A stretch of DNA of 64,000 bases from Baylisascaris procyonis (lineage: Eukaryota > Nematoda > Chromadorea > Rhabditida > Ascarididae). Shown here in pieces: positions 38,646 through 51,500 of the stretch (the stretch's first letter is position 1; the number at the start of each line of letters is the position of its first letter). Made by a program: the position numbers and the translations under genes. Where the stretch lies: the NCBI GenBank assembly GCA_037389465.1, contig JAZARR010000102.1, forward strand, positions 62,001 through 126,000, in the 5' to 3' direction. The notes under the pieces were generated by a model. That model did not search any database, was not told where the DNA came from, and saw only the letters and a program-made list of their open reading frames with translations.

Positions 38646-40734
38646 CTAGAAAATCTGAAATTCAGAACATAGTCAGGTAACAGGGCAGTACAGAAATTGA
38701 ACTGCCAAGTTGGCGGTGGCATGGGATAATGGAAGAGGCAGACGATGAAATTACAAAAGCCAGGAGTTGTTGCTTATTTGGACAGCCAGAATGTTCGAAT
38801 CCTTGACCGTTTGCAGTGGTCAATCAAAAATCACAATAAGGCTCGTTGTACATTCAAGCAATTCACACTCTCTATCAACACATTTCGAATTTTCGCATAT
38901 ATCATTACATGAAGATGCATCATGGGAGGAAATTGCATCGCAGCTGCTGCTCTATTGCCTGCGAACATTTCGAGACCGCGTAATCGCTCTGAAATTTCCG
39001 ACGTCAACATGTTCATCAAACACCCTCTCGAAGCTCCGAGGTGTGCTCTCAACGAAATAGTGCCGATTTGATGAAATTGAGCCCACGCATTCTACTGCCG
39101 ATGTTCCAGAAACGTAGTCACAATCAAGCAAAGACGTCTTCTGCATGATTGGGCGACTTTACTATGGTCACAACCTGGGAGGCGTTCAAGAGTATAAATT
39201 GGAAGTGGATTATTATTACAGTAAAGTGAATTTCGTTTTCACTTCCCAAAAGAGGACATTGAATTCAGCAATGCGTTACCGTTCATTACCAAATATAAAT
39301 GCGTTGTCAGGTCAGTTGGAACGGAACAATATCTGGCACAAGAAATCTCGGTTCCCACTTAAGGAACGCCTCTCAAAGCGAACATATGTACAAAAGGGGA
39401 GTTCATAAGGAGCAACATCACCATCAAGGGATACATTTGTATAGCATACATTCTGCAATAACGCAAAGAATTTCTTCGCTGGGTCAGGTGTTCTAAAAAT
39501 GGAACATTTGATCAGCGTAAATGGCAATCATATTTAAAAATCCTATTTAAGTGACGCTAACTGAAGCTAGAAAAAAAAAACGGAATACATAATGCGAGTG
39601 GCAGAATGCAAGTGGCCGAATTGAGCCTCAAAAAGCTTGCATTGTCAGCAGTATATAAACGAGTCCAGCCATGCAATCGAATTTTGACTGCCAAAAAAGC
39701 CGTGAACATTCTTGGACATATGTCAATCACTCCCCTTGAATCCGAATCACATCCAGCAGTAACCATGCTGCTCAATGTGTTTTCGATATAATTTAATCTG
39801 CTCCAGTAGCTACCATGTTGACCATGCTTGTTTTTGTCACACTCTTATGCTGTTTCCTCTGAGATCGCTTTCTTTCCACTGTGCGGGTACCACAGCTTTC
39901 ATGGCTTTCCTATTTGGCTGTTTTGCGTTCCTCGCTTCCTCCTTATTTCCGTAAAATTCACTCCTAAGGAATCAGGAGCAGCGGCTGTCGTTTGTGTGCT
40001 GCAAGCCTAAGCAGCTTTGTTATGCGAGGCAAAGCAATTGATCGCGGAGTCTTCTTTAATGACAAACGGATTCATTTTCATTAGGAACACCTTCGCTAAC
40101 GGGATGGAGATCATGCATTACTTGAGCATACATATAGATTAAAAAATGTCCAGAAAACTCGAGAGGTGAGGTGGTTTGCGAACCATGCTTGCGAACGTTC
40201 CTCTGTTTATGGGGTTACTGCTATCACTTCCAGCAAGGCGCAGTGTTTCGGAAAAGTAGCGACATAACTTAGCAGTAGCGCTTGCTACCAATATTTGGCT
40301 ATTGCTTCTGCTATGAAGACAGGCATAGTGCATATAGGCCACAGTGATTTCGGCGATGATGGAATTTGAAAGGTTGATTTGTAAAAAGCGTTGCCTGTGA
40401 TGATATGGACTACCTCTGACAGGAGAATCATGTCGTCCTCACGCACAACAATGTTTTCAAGGACGCGATGGTCGAAGTGTTGTCAAGGGTAAGGTACACG
40501 ACCTTAATATAAGTACTGAAATAAAAAATATTTAGTTCATAGGTTCGTATCGTCACTTCTTCCTGCGATCTACATAGGTTCTATTATTTCTTCTTCCTAG
40601 ATTCTTTTATTCTCATTTATTTTCCACATTCTTTTTCAATGGTGTGTACTTTTCCGATTCATTTTTTGAACATTTGTTCGCTTAAAAAATTAAAATATGT
40701 GAAATTTCTATTGAAATGTACTATATTTCAGATT
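38646..40734. other. intergenic DNA, no gene supported
   Basis: The plus frame 39145-39408 (87 codons, starting MIGRLYYGHNLGGVQEY) has a protein-like composition but no splice partner or signal peptide. Several other overlapping frames of 60-97 codons occur. Nothing further is recognisable. Confidence 0.45.
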
Positions 40735-41585
40735 TTGGAATTTTTTTCTCCGCAACGATTAGGTCTACGGAGGAGCGGTTTGCTTTTTTCGACACAGTTT
40801 TAAAAGCTCTATCAAATGGTGTACAGCTTATCGAATTACGAGAGAAAATTTGAAAACCGAATCGACCGACCAGAATTTCTGAAATCTCGATTTTTCCAAT
40901 TTTGGGGGTTCTCGTTCTCGACAGCTATTACATATGGTGATAAAGGTCTTTAGATTCGTCATCAGCTCGCCGAGACCTCTCGATCGGCGTATGGGCTAGC
41001 ACCCACGGACTGATTTAAGCCGAGAAAAAAAATCCCAGAAATCGCAATTTTTCAATCGTAAGGGATAGGTAGGTACAGGGAAAATTTCGAAAAATATTTT
41101 TCGTCTCCGATTTCGCTAGTTTTGTATCAAACGATAGATCTCGATGAGCTGATCACGAAGATATGGGCCGCTTGTTGTTTTATTTGAAATAAGACGAAAT
41201 TAAAGGTACACAAATGATGTATTTGTATATAAATGTACTGGAATTGATATTTGCGATTTTTTTCTCGGCAATGGTGGGGCCTACGGAGCTGCGGGTTGCT
41301 TCCTTCAATACAACTTTGGAGGTTCTATCAAACTGTATATAGTTTACTACACCTCGAGAAAAAAGTTGAAAACCGAATCGACCGACCAGAATTTCTGAAA
41401 TCTCGATTTTTGCAATTTTTGGGGTTCTCGTTCTCGGCAGCTATTACATATGGTGATAAGCGGTCTTCAGGTTCGTCATCATCTTGCCGAGACTTCCCGA
41501 ACGGCTTATGGATTAGCGCCCACGGACTGTTCTAACCCGAGAAAAAAATCCCAAAAATCGCATTTTTTCAGTCGTTGGGTTGTCA
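40735..41585. repeat. two diverged tandem copies of a roughly 0.5-kb repeat
   Basis: The copy at about 40,735-41,063 recurs at about 41,246-41,579, offset 511-516 bp. The best-conserved core starts at 40865 and 41381 (ACCGACCAGAATTTCTGAAA and onward, then a C/T-rich GTTCTCGTTCTCG). The copies differ by scattered substitutions and small indels, so the duplication is old or the family is dispersed. No complete transposase or reverse transcriptase frame is visible. Confidence 0.75.
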
Positions 41586-41605
41586 AAAAAACTCAAGTTG
41601 CAATA

Positions 41606-41680
41606 CGTGGTGTAGCGAGTGATTAGTGCACCGAGCTGAGAGTACAGACTATGCCGGTTCAATGCCGTCCGCGGTTTCGT
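41606..41680 (+). repeat. tRNA-like (SINE-head-like) segment
   Basis: It contains an A-box-like TGTAGCGAGTGATTAGTGC and a B-box-like GGTTCAATGCC about 44 nt apart, as in tRNA genes. The acceptor and T stems do not pair, so a working tRNA is unlikely. A tRNA-derived SINE head or tRNA pseudogene fits better. Confidence 0.3.
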
Positions 41681-41859
41681 TGTTGGAAATTTTCCATTTA
41701 AATTAATCTTTTTAGGGTTCTTTTTAAAAACAGTGATTAGTTTGGTCCTCGATGTACCAGACGGGGATCAGAGGGAGGGTTCGGTCCACAAAATTTTCGG
41801 AAATTGGATTCAGTACTTATTCTGGATACGTTCTTTGAATAAATGTTTTGGGTTATAAA

Positions 41860-42190
41860 TGTCTAAATGGTCCAATTTCGATACGGTTTTGAATATTAGA
41901 TTCAGCATAACGCGAGAAAGGAGAAAATGGTTATGCACATCAGCGCAGACTGAGTATGTGCGCGCAGCATGGCCGCACGCGGTGCTGCGCGCAGTATCAA
42001 CTGTCGAGGAAGATATCTCGGGCGAATTTTGATACGGTTTTGAGCGACCGGCTCCGCGTGACGTGGGGGGGGGGGGCGTGGTGCGTACAAGGAGTTGCGC
42101 CGCACGCCGCCGCACGCGCTTTTTAACTGTCCATCTGATATCTCGACTCCAAATGGACCAATTTCGATGCGATTTTTTTGAATCGGTAAA
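41860..42190. repeat. diverged short tandem repeats of about 140 bp with a G12 run
   Basis: Related segments occur at about 41866, 42000 and 42130. They share AACTGTC, then GATATCTCG, then AATTTCGAT or AATTTTGATACGG, at spacings of roughly 137-150 bp. The middle unit contains an uninterrupted run of twelve G (42065-42076) and a GC-rich GCCGCACGCCGCCGCACGCG stretch. The 146-codon minus frame here is a by-product. Confidence 0.6.
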
Positions 42191-42708
42191 GTAGGAGTTG
42201 TAGAAAAGTGTGAAGCGTATAACTTCGTGTAAAAGGCGGCTAGATACATATTTTTAGAATATGGTATTGAAATGTAGGCTGCAGCGTTCGCTAAATTTTC
42301 TATCTTTATCATATCTAGGCCTGTTAATTCATCGTTTTCCATTGGCTACTGCGCGATCTGCTTTAAGTAAGCTCCGACCAAACTTGTCGGCTCCGCTTCA
42401 TAGTTCCTTGCGAAGAGACTAGAAGCTTCGGCTTAAGTGATAGGTATGCATAGCAACCTATTACCGTTCTATTTGCCAAGATGAAGTAGTGTGCGGTGCA
42501 GTGTGCATCAGCTAAGGCTTCAGGTTCGGAGTTCGGTACTTTTCGTCGAAGGCGGATGTTAGTAGAGGTTCTCGAGCTAAGGCTTATGAGCTGTATTGTA
42601 TTTCGGTTATTACTGATGGGATCGCACTAAAATAATTCCATCGCCATTTGAGGAAACATTGGATGATGATTACCTGATACGAAATCCAAGTGCTATTTTC
42701 TTTCTGTT

Positions 42709-43092
42709 TCATAAATGAACGCATAGAAGAACAAATTCAGATGAAGCTTTCGCATGCAAAAGATGTCTATCACAAGCAGCACGGTTCATTGCCCGCTTCG
42801 GTCGGAGAGAATTTCGATCTCCATTGGAAGCATTTTGTCCCTTGCCGAAACGACAGCTATTGCTGAGAAACTTTTGCAACGAATGGGTTCCTATATGAAT
42901 GCCATTTGCTACTTTCGATTGTTTTCTGCCGAGTGGAACATACGCTTTCACAATGGGGGCGAATGAAGCTGTAGATTCTCCATAGTTCATTAGCGCGGCT
43001 GAAACAGAAAGTCGGCTAAATGAAAAAGATATTGCTGCAGCAGAAATCGAATATATTCAAAAAATGAGTGAAAACGAAGATTTGATTGCTTA
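42709..43092 (+). pseudogene. coding-like fragments, possibly a decayed or unassigned gene
   Basis: An ATG directly after AAATTCAG (42738) opens a 41-codon frame including SLPASVGENFDLHWKHF. An overlapping plus frame (42754-42966) encodes a helix-like SILSLAETTAIAEKLLQRMG. Further on, after CATTAG near 42992, a frame reads AAETESRLNEKDIAAAEIEY and ends at a TAA by 43092. The pieces lie in different frames and could not be joined by convincing splice sites. They may be exons of an unresolved gene, a frameshifted relic, or chance. Confidence 0.25.
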
Positions 43093-44426
43093 AATAAACC
43101 GTTTCAATAGGAAATAGGCTAACAAAACGAAATTGGTTAGGTGAAGATATCGGTCGACGTGAAATTAGGCGAAAACGCCATTGCTTTCTAATTTGTCAGG
43201 AAAGGGCTGGTTTTATCTATACTGGAAGTCATGTGACAGATATCCGTCTAAGCTGCTCCGGCGGATACAATGGGTCGGCAATCTTGACAAGCTCTGACTG
43301 ATGACAAGGTATTTCAATCATTCATCGCAGTCGCCAGCGAAATGTCTTGAATAAATAATGAGAATCGCCCATGACTGCAATAGCACCGTCTCATCCAGTG
43401 AAAAAGAACGTTATCAAAGCTTGCATGTTAATTTGGTCGTAAGGATTACTCCCTTTCTGCTTGCAAATGACTCTAAGAGAGTAGTGCCTCCATTATGGAA
43501 GTATAACAGAAAGTGAAAGTGCTTTATTGCCAACGGATACGTCTGAGCTTCATTGTCAACGAAAGGTTTATTGCCAACGGAAGTATTTAGCACTACGTTC
43601 AGGACCAGAACTCAGGCAGAAAGCGGAGCGTGCATAGTAGTGGAATGGAATGCGAGAATGAGATCATCACTTTATTTTTGCTTCGCCCTGATGCTGATGA
43701 AACTGTTTATTAAAAGTTGGTTTTCTTGGGAACTTGAATTGCGAATGTGTCACCAAATGGCGAGCAGGAAAAAGGGTAGCTTGGTTTCCCCTAACAACAC
43801 TGAATAAAAATGCGCTGGTGAGATTAGTGTAATCGGGGTAGAAAAATAAGAAGCTATTGTGATTTTGGGAATAGGACCATCCTCGTCGGCATGACTGCTT
43901 TCAAAGTGGAAGAAGTTGAACACCATGGGCAGTAAAAGACGAAATCGGACAAACTTATTTTTATGTAAATAAGTGAAGAGCAGCCGGAAACGTGACGTTT
44001 GTATAAAGGTTCGAAACAGTTAAACGTAGGAAACGTACATGCCGCTCGTAGACGTATAATACACAAGCGATTTTTCTCATGCTACATGAGGGAAACAGTC
44101 AACACGATGTGCGCCTTCAGGACAGTGAAGGTGCTGCCTTCAGGACAAGTGAATGTACAGCTACTGGATGGAATACTCTTTCGGAGACTGGAGTTTTGGG
44201 TAGGTTAACGTTTCCTAGCGGCTTTGTGTTGTTGGACAATACATTTGCCATCAAAATATTATTTAGTATATCAAACATGACAAATACGCGGGAAATCTAG
44301 TTGAGTCGTGATGATTGGCGAGGCAATAGTCCAGCGCTATCGTATCACCTTGGATTGCATTGAAGCTAACCGTGGTAGTAGGGTCGCCATGGATCGCGCC
44401 ATCCATAACCCCATCAAGGCCAACAT
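43093..44426. other. intergenic DNA up to the satellite boundary
   Basis: The plus frame 43553-43807 and others are short and unsupported. A short direct repeat, TTTATTGCCAACGGA, occurs twice near 43524 and 43568. The last 80 bases before the satellite become GC-richer. No mobile-element terminus was recognised at the boundary. Confidence 0.5.
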
Positions 44427-47400
44427 CCGAGCCGAATCGAGTCGAATCGAGCGGAATCGAACCGATTCGGGCAGAATCAGATCGAATCGATTCGAGTCGA
44501 GTCGAGTCGAACAGGTTCGGATCGAATCGGTTCAAACCGAGCGGAATCGAATCGAATCGAATGGAGCCGAATCGAGCCGAAATGAAACGAATCGAATCGA
44601 ATCGAGCCGGATCGGATCGAATCGAATCGGATCGAGCCGAATAGAGCCGAGTCAAATCGAGCGGAATCGAATCGAACCGAATCGGATCGAATCGAATGGA
44701 ATCGAATCGAATGGAATCGAGCCGAATCGAGCGGAATTGACTCTAGTCAACCGTCCATTCGTCTCGAGTCGACTCGATTCGGCTCGATTCGATTGGGTTC
44801 GTTCCGATTCGACCCCATTCGGCTATATTCTGCTCGATCCGAGTCGATTCGACTCCACTCGGACCAACTCGATTCGGCTTGATTCGACTCGATCCGATTT
44901 CGCTCGATCCGACTCGATTCGATTCGATCCAACCCGATTCGGCTGGACTCGGCCCGATTCTACTCGATTCGGCTCGATTCAACTCAATTCGGCTCGATTT
45001 GATTCGATTTGATTCGACCCCATTCGGCTCGATTCGGTTCGGTTCGGCTGGATCCGACTCGACTCGGCTCCATTCGGTTCGGTTCGATCCGATTCCATTA
45101 GATTCGACCCGATTCGGTTCGGTTCGATCCGATTCGACCCGATTCGGCCGGACCTGGCCCGTTTCGACTAGATTCGACTCGATTCCGCCAGGTTCGACCC
45201 GACCGGACTCGACTCGGCTCGATCCGGTTCGGTTCAATCCGATTCGACCCGCTTCGGCCGGATCCGACAACGTTCGACTCGGTTCGATCCGAAACGGCAG
45301 GATTCGGCTCGATTCGACCCGAATCGGCTTTACTCGGCTCGGTTCTACTCGATTCGACCCGATTCGGCATTATTCGGCTCGATTCGACTCGATTCGACTC
45401 GATTCGGCTGTACTCGGCTCGACTCGACTCGACTCGGCTCGGTTCGACCCGAGTGGGCCGGGTTTGGCTCGATTCGAATCGATTCAACTCGATTCGGTTC
45501 GGTTCGATCCGATTCGACCCGATTCGGCTGGATTCGGCTCGATTCGACCCGATTCGACCCGATTCGGCCGGATTTGTACATCTCAGCTCGATTCGACTCG
45601 ATTCGACCCGATTCGACTCCATTCACCCTGGTCGGCCGATTTGATTCGATTTGACCCGATTCGAATCGATTTGGCTGTACTGGGCTCGACTCGACCCGAT
45701 TCGGCCGTGCTCGACTCGATTCGACTCGATTCGGCTCCATTTGGTTCGGTTCGATCCGATTCGACCCGACTCGGCTGGATACGGCTCGACTCGACCCGAT
45801 TCGACTCGGTTCGACCCGATTCGGCTCGGTTCGATCCGATTCGACCCGATTCGGCCGGATCCGACCCCGTTTGTCTCGATTCGACACGAGTCGGCTTTAT
45901 TCCGCTCGGTCCTACTTGATTCGACCCGATTTGGCAGGACTCGGCCCGACCCGACTCGATACGACCCGATTCGGCTCGATCTCACTCGATTCGGTTCGGT
46001 TCGATACGATCCGACTCGATGCGACTCGATTCGACCCGATTCGGCTGTGCTCGGCTCGATTCGACCCGATTCGGCTGTACTCCGCTCGATTCTACTCCAT
46101 TCGACCCGATTCGGCAGGAATCGGCTCGATTCGACCCGACTCGGCTCGATCTCGCTCGATTCGGATCGGTTCAATCCGAACCGACTCGATTCGAACCTAT
46201 TCGGTTCGGTTCGATCCGATTCGACCCGATTCGGCCGAATCCGACTCCGTTCGGCTCGATTCGAAACGAATCCCCTTTATTCGGCTCGATTCGACCTGAT
46301 TCGGCAGGAATCGGCTCGATTCGACTCGGCTTGGCCCGATCTCACTCGACTCGGTTCGATTCAACCCGATTCGGCTGTACTCGGCTCGATTCGATCCGAT
46401 TCGGCCAGATCCGACTCCGTTCGGCTCGATTCGAAACGAATCGGCTTTGTCCGGCTCGATTCAACTCGATCCGGCTCCATTTGGTTCGGTTCGATCCAAT
46501 TCTACCCGACTCGGCTGGATTCGGCTCGACTCGACCCGATTCGACTCGAGTCGACCCGGTTCGGTTCGCTTCGATCCGATTGGACCCAATTCCGCCGGAT
46601 CGGACTCGTTCGGCTCTATTCGAAAGGAATCGGCCTTATTCGCCTCGGTTCTACTCGATTCGGCCGGATCCGGCCCCGTTCGGCTCGATTCAGCCCGAAT
46701 CGGCTTTACTCGGCTCGGTTCGACTCGATTCGACGCGATTCGGCTCGATCTCACTCGATTCGTTTCGGCTCGATCCGATCCGACTCGATCCGACTCGATT
46801 CGACCGGATTGGGGTGTACTCGGCTCGATTCGACCCGGTTCGGCTATACTCGGCTCGATTGTACTCGACTCGACCCGATTCGGCAGGAATCGGCTCAATT
46901 CGGCAGGAATTGGCTCGATTGGACTCGACTCGGCTCGACCTCACTCGATTCGGTTCGGTTCGATCCGATACGACCCGATTCGGCTATACTCGGCTCGATT
47001 CTACTCGATTCGACCCGATTCGATCCGATTCGACCCGATTTGGCTGGATTCGATTAGATTCGACCCGATTCGACTCGATCTCACTCGATTCGGTCCGGCT
47101 CGATACGATCCGACTCGATCCGACTCGATTCGACCCGATTCGGCTGTACTCGGCTCGATTCTATCGATTCTACACGAGTCGGCCGGGTTTGGATCGATTC
47201 GACTCGATTCAACTCGATTCGGCTTCATTTGGTTCGATTCGACCCGGTTCGACCCGATCCGATCCGATTCGAGTAGACTCGACTTGGTTCGACTCGGTTC
47301 GACCCGATTCGGCTATACTCGGCTCCATTCGACCCGATTCGGCTGGATCCGACCCCATTCGGCGGGATCCGGCTCGGTTCTGCTCGATTCGACCCGATTC

Positions 47401-48557
47401 GGCCGGATTTGGCCGGATCAAACCCGACTCGGCCTTATTCGGCGCGATTCGGTTCGGTTCGATCCGATTCGGCCGGATTCGGCCCGACTCGGCTGGACCC
47501 AACCCGATTCGGCGGGATCTGACTCAGTTTTGCTCGATTCGACTCGATTCTTCTGGATTCGGCCCGATTCGACTCGACTCGAACCGACTCGACTGGATCC
47601 GACCCGATTCGGTACGGTTCGATCCGATTCGACCCGACTCGTCTGGATCCGTCCTGGTTCGGCCGCATCCGAACCGATTCGGCTGGATCCGGCCCGATTC
47701 TGCTGGATCCGACCCGATTTCGCCTTCTCCGACTCGGTTCTGCTCGATTGGACCCGACTCGACCGGACTTGGCCCGATTCGAGTCCACAGTATTCGATTC
47801 GGCTGGATCCGATCCGGTTCGGCCGGATCCAACCCGATTCGGCCGGATCTGGCTCGGTTTTGCTCGACTCCACCCGATTTGGCCGGAATCGGCCCGATTC
47901 GACCCGACTCGTCTGGATCCGTCCCGGTTCGGCCGGGTCCGACCCGATTCGGCCGGATTCGGCCCGATTCGACCCCACTCGATCCGATTCGACTGGATCC
48001 GACCCGATTCGGCCGGATCCGACCCGATTCTGCTGGATCCGACCCGATTCCGCCTTCTCCGACTAGGGTCTGCTCGATTGGACCCGAGTCGGCCGGATTT
48101 GGTCCGATTTGGTTCGGTTCGATCTGATTCGGCCGGATTCGGCCCCATCGGTTTGGTTCGATCCGATTCGGCCGCATTCGGCCCCATTCGGTTCGGTTCG
48201 ATCCGATTCGGCTGGATCCGGCCCGACTCTGCTGGATCCGACCCGATTCCGCCTTCCCCGACTCGGTTCTGCTCGATTGGACCCGACTCGGCCGGTTTGG
48301 CCCGATTCGAGTCCACAATATCCGACTCGTCTGGATCCGTCCCGGTTCTGCTGGATCCGACCCGATTCGGTACGGTTCGATCCGATTCGGCTGTATCCGA
48401 CCCGATTCGGCGGGATCTGACTCGGTTTTGCTCGATTCGACCCCATCCGGCCGGATTCGGCCCGATTCGAGTCCACAATATCCGGTTCGGCTGGATCCGA
48501 TCCGGTTCGGCCGGATCCGACCCGACTCGGCCGGATCCGACCCGATTCTGCTGGATC

Positions 48558-51500
48558 CGGCCCGATTCGACCCTATTCGATCCGGTTCGACTCGATTCGA
48601 CCCGATTCCGCTGGACCCGACCGGATTCGACTCGATTTGACCCCATCCGGCTGCACTCGACCCGATTCGAGTCGACGCGACCCGATTCAGCCCGGTTTGA
48701 CGCGATTCTACTCGATTCGAATGGACCCGACCGGATTTGACTCGATTCGACCCCATTCGGCTGCATCCGACCCGATTCGACTCCATGCGACCCGATTCGG
48801 CCGGATTCGGCCCGATTCGGTTCGGTTTGACCTGATTCTGCCCGGTTCTCTTGGATCCAACCCGATTCGGCCGGATCTGACTCGGTTTTGCTCGATTCGA
48901 CCCGATTCGACTCGACTCGATCCGATTCGACCCGACCCGACTGGATCCGTCCCGGTTCGGCCGGATCCGGACTGATTCGGCCGGAATTGGCCCGATTCGA
49001 CCCGAGTCGATCCGATTCGGTTGAGTCCGACCCGGTTCGGTTCGGTTCGATCTGATTCGACCCGATTCTCCTGGATCCAACCCGATTCGGCCGGATCTGG
49101 CACGGTTTTGCTCGATTCGACCGATTCGGCCGGATTCGGCCCGATTTGACTCGACTCGATTCGACCCGAGTCGATCCGATTTGGTTGGATCCGACCCGGT
49201 TCGACCCGACTCGACCGGATGCGACCCGGTTCCGCCTGATTCGGCCCGATTCGGTTCGGTTCGATCTGATTCGACCTGATTCTCCTGGATCCAGCCCGAT
49301 TCGGCCGGATCTGACACGGTTTTACTTGATTCGACCCGATTCGGCCGGATTCGGCCCGTTTCGACTCGACTCGATCCGATTCGACTGGATCCGACCCGAT
49401 TCGGTACGGTTCGGTCCGATTCGACCCGACTCGTCTGGATCCGTCCCGGTTCGGCCGGATCCAACCCGATTCGGCCGGACCTGACTCGGTTTTACTCGAT
49501 TCGACCCTATTCGGCCGGATTCGGCCCGATTCGACCCGACTCCATCCGTTTCGACTCGACTCGACCCGACTTGGACGGACCCGACCGGATTCGACTCGAT
49601 TTGACCCCATTCGGCTGCGTTCGTCCCGATTCGAGTCGACGCGACCCGATTCGGCCCGGCTTGACCCGATTTGACACGATTCGACCCATTCGGCCCGGTT
49701 TGACGCGACCCAACTCGATTGTACTCGATTCGACTGGATCGAAAGGAATCGATTTGGCCGGATTCGACCCGATTCGTCTCGATTCGACTAGATTCGATCC
49801 GGTTCGACTCGATTCTACTCGGTTTGACTGGACCCGACCGAATTTGACTCGATTTGACCCCATTCGGCTGCATCCGACCCGATTCGACTCCGTGCGACCC
49901 GATTCGGCCGGATTCGGCGCGATTCGGTTCGGTTCGATCTGATTTGACCCGGTTCTCTTGGATCGAACCCGATTCGGCCGGATCTGACTCGGTTTTCCTC
50001 GATTCGGCCCGATTCGGTAAGGTTCGGTCCGATTCGACCCGATTCGTATCGATTCGACCAGATTCGATCCGGTTCGACTCGATTCAACTCGATTCGACTG
50101 CACCCGACCGGATTTGACTCCATTTGGGCCCATTCGGCTGCATCCGACCCGATTCGACTCCATGCGGCCCGATTCGGCCGGATTCGGCCCGATTGGGTTC
50201 GGTTCGATCAGATTCGACCCGGCTCTCTGGGATCCAACCCGATTCGGCCGGATCTGACCCGGCTTTGCTCGATTCGACCCGATTCGGCCGGATTCGGCCC
50301 GATTCGACTCGACTCGATCCGATTCGACTGGGTCCGACCCGATTCGGTACGGTTCGGTCCGGTTCCACCGGACTCGTCTGGACCCGTCCCGGTTCGGCCG
50401 GATCCGAACCGATTCGGCCGGAATTGGCCCGATTCGACCCGAGTCGATCCGACTCGGTTGGATCCGACCCGGTTCGACCCGATTCGACTGGATGCGACCC
50501 GATTCGGCCTGATTCGGCCCTATTCGGTCCGGCTCGATCTGATTCCACCCGACTCGTCTGGATCCAACAAGATTCTGCCGGATCTGACACGGTTTTACTC
50601 GATTCGACTCGATTCGGCCGGATTCGGCCCGATTCGACTCGACTCGATCCGGTTCGACTCGATTCGAACGATTTGGCTTGACCCGACCGGATTCGACTCG
50701 ATCTGACCCCATTCGGCTGCATTCGACCCGAATGGGGTCAAATCGGGTCAAATCCGGTCGGGTCCAGTCGAATCCAGTAGAACCGAGTCGAACCGGATAG
50801 AGTCTGGTCGAATCGAGACGAATCGGGTCGAATCCGGGCAAACTGATTATTGTCGATCCAGTCGAATCGAGTAGAATCGAGTCGGGTCGGGTCAAACCGG
50901 GCTGGATCGGGTCGCGTCGACTCGAATCGGGTCGAGCGCAGCCGAATGGGGTCAAATCGAGTCGAACCGGATCCAGTCGAGTCGAATCGGGCCGAATCTG
51001 GCCGAGTCGGGCCGAATCGGGTTGGATCCGGCCATACCGGGACGGATCCAGACGAGTCGGGTCGAATCGAGACGAGTCGGGTCGAATCGGACCGAACCGT
51101 ACCGAATCGGGTCGGATCCAGTCGAATCGGATCGAGTCGAGTCGAATCGGGCCGAATCCGGCCGAATCGGGTCGAATCGAGCAAAACCGAGTCAGATCCG
51201 GCCGAATCTGGTTGGATCCAGGAGAACCGGGTCGAATCAGATCGAACCGTACCGAATCGGGCCGAATCCGGCCGAGTCGGGTCGCATGGAGTCGAATCGG
51301 GTCGGATGCAGCCGAATGGGGTCAAATCGAGTCAAATCCGGCCGGGTCCAGTCGAATCCAGTAGAACCGAGTCGAACCGGATCGAGTCTGGTCGAATCGA
51401 GACGAATCGGGTCGAATCCGGGCAAACTGATTATTGTCGATCCAGTCGAATCGAGTAGAATCGAGTCGGGTCGGGTCAAACCGGGCCGAATGGGTCGAAT

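Noticed and set aside
41606..41680. Functional tRNA gene
   Set aside because: A- and B-box-like motifs are spaced correctly, but acceptor and T-arm stems do not pair. It was kept only as a tRNA-like repeat.
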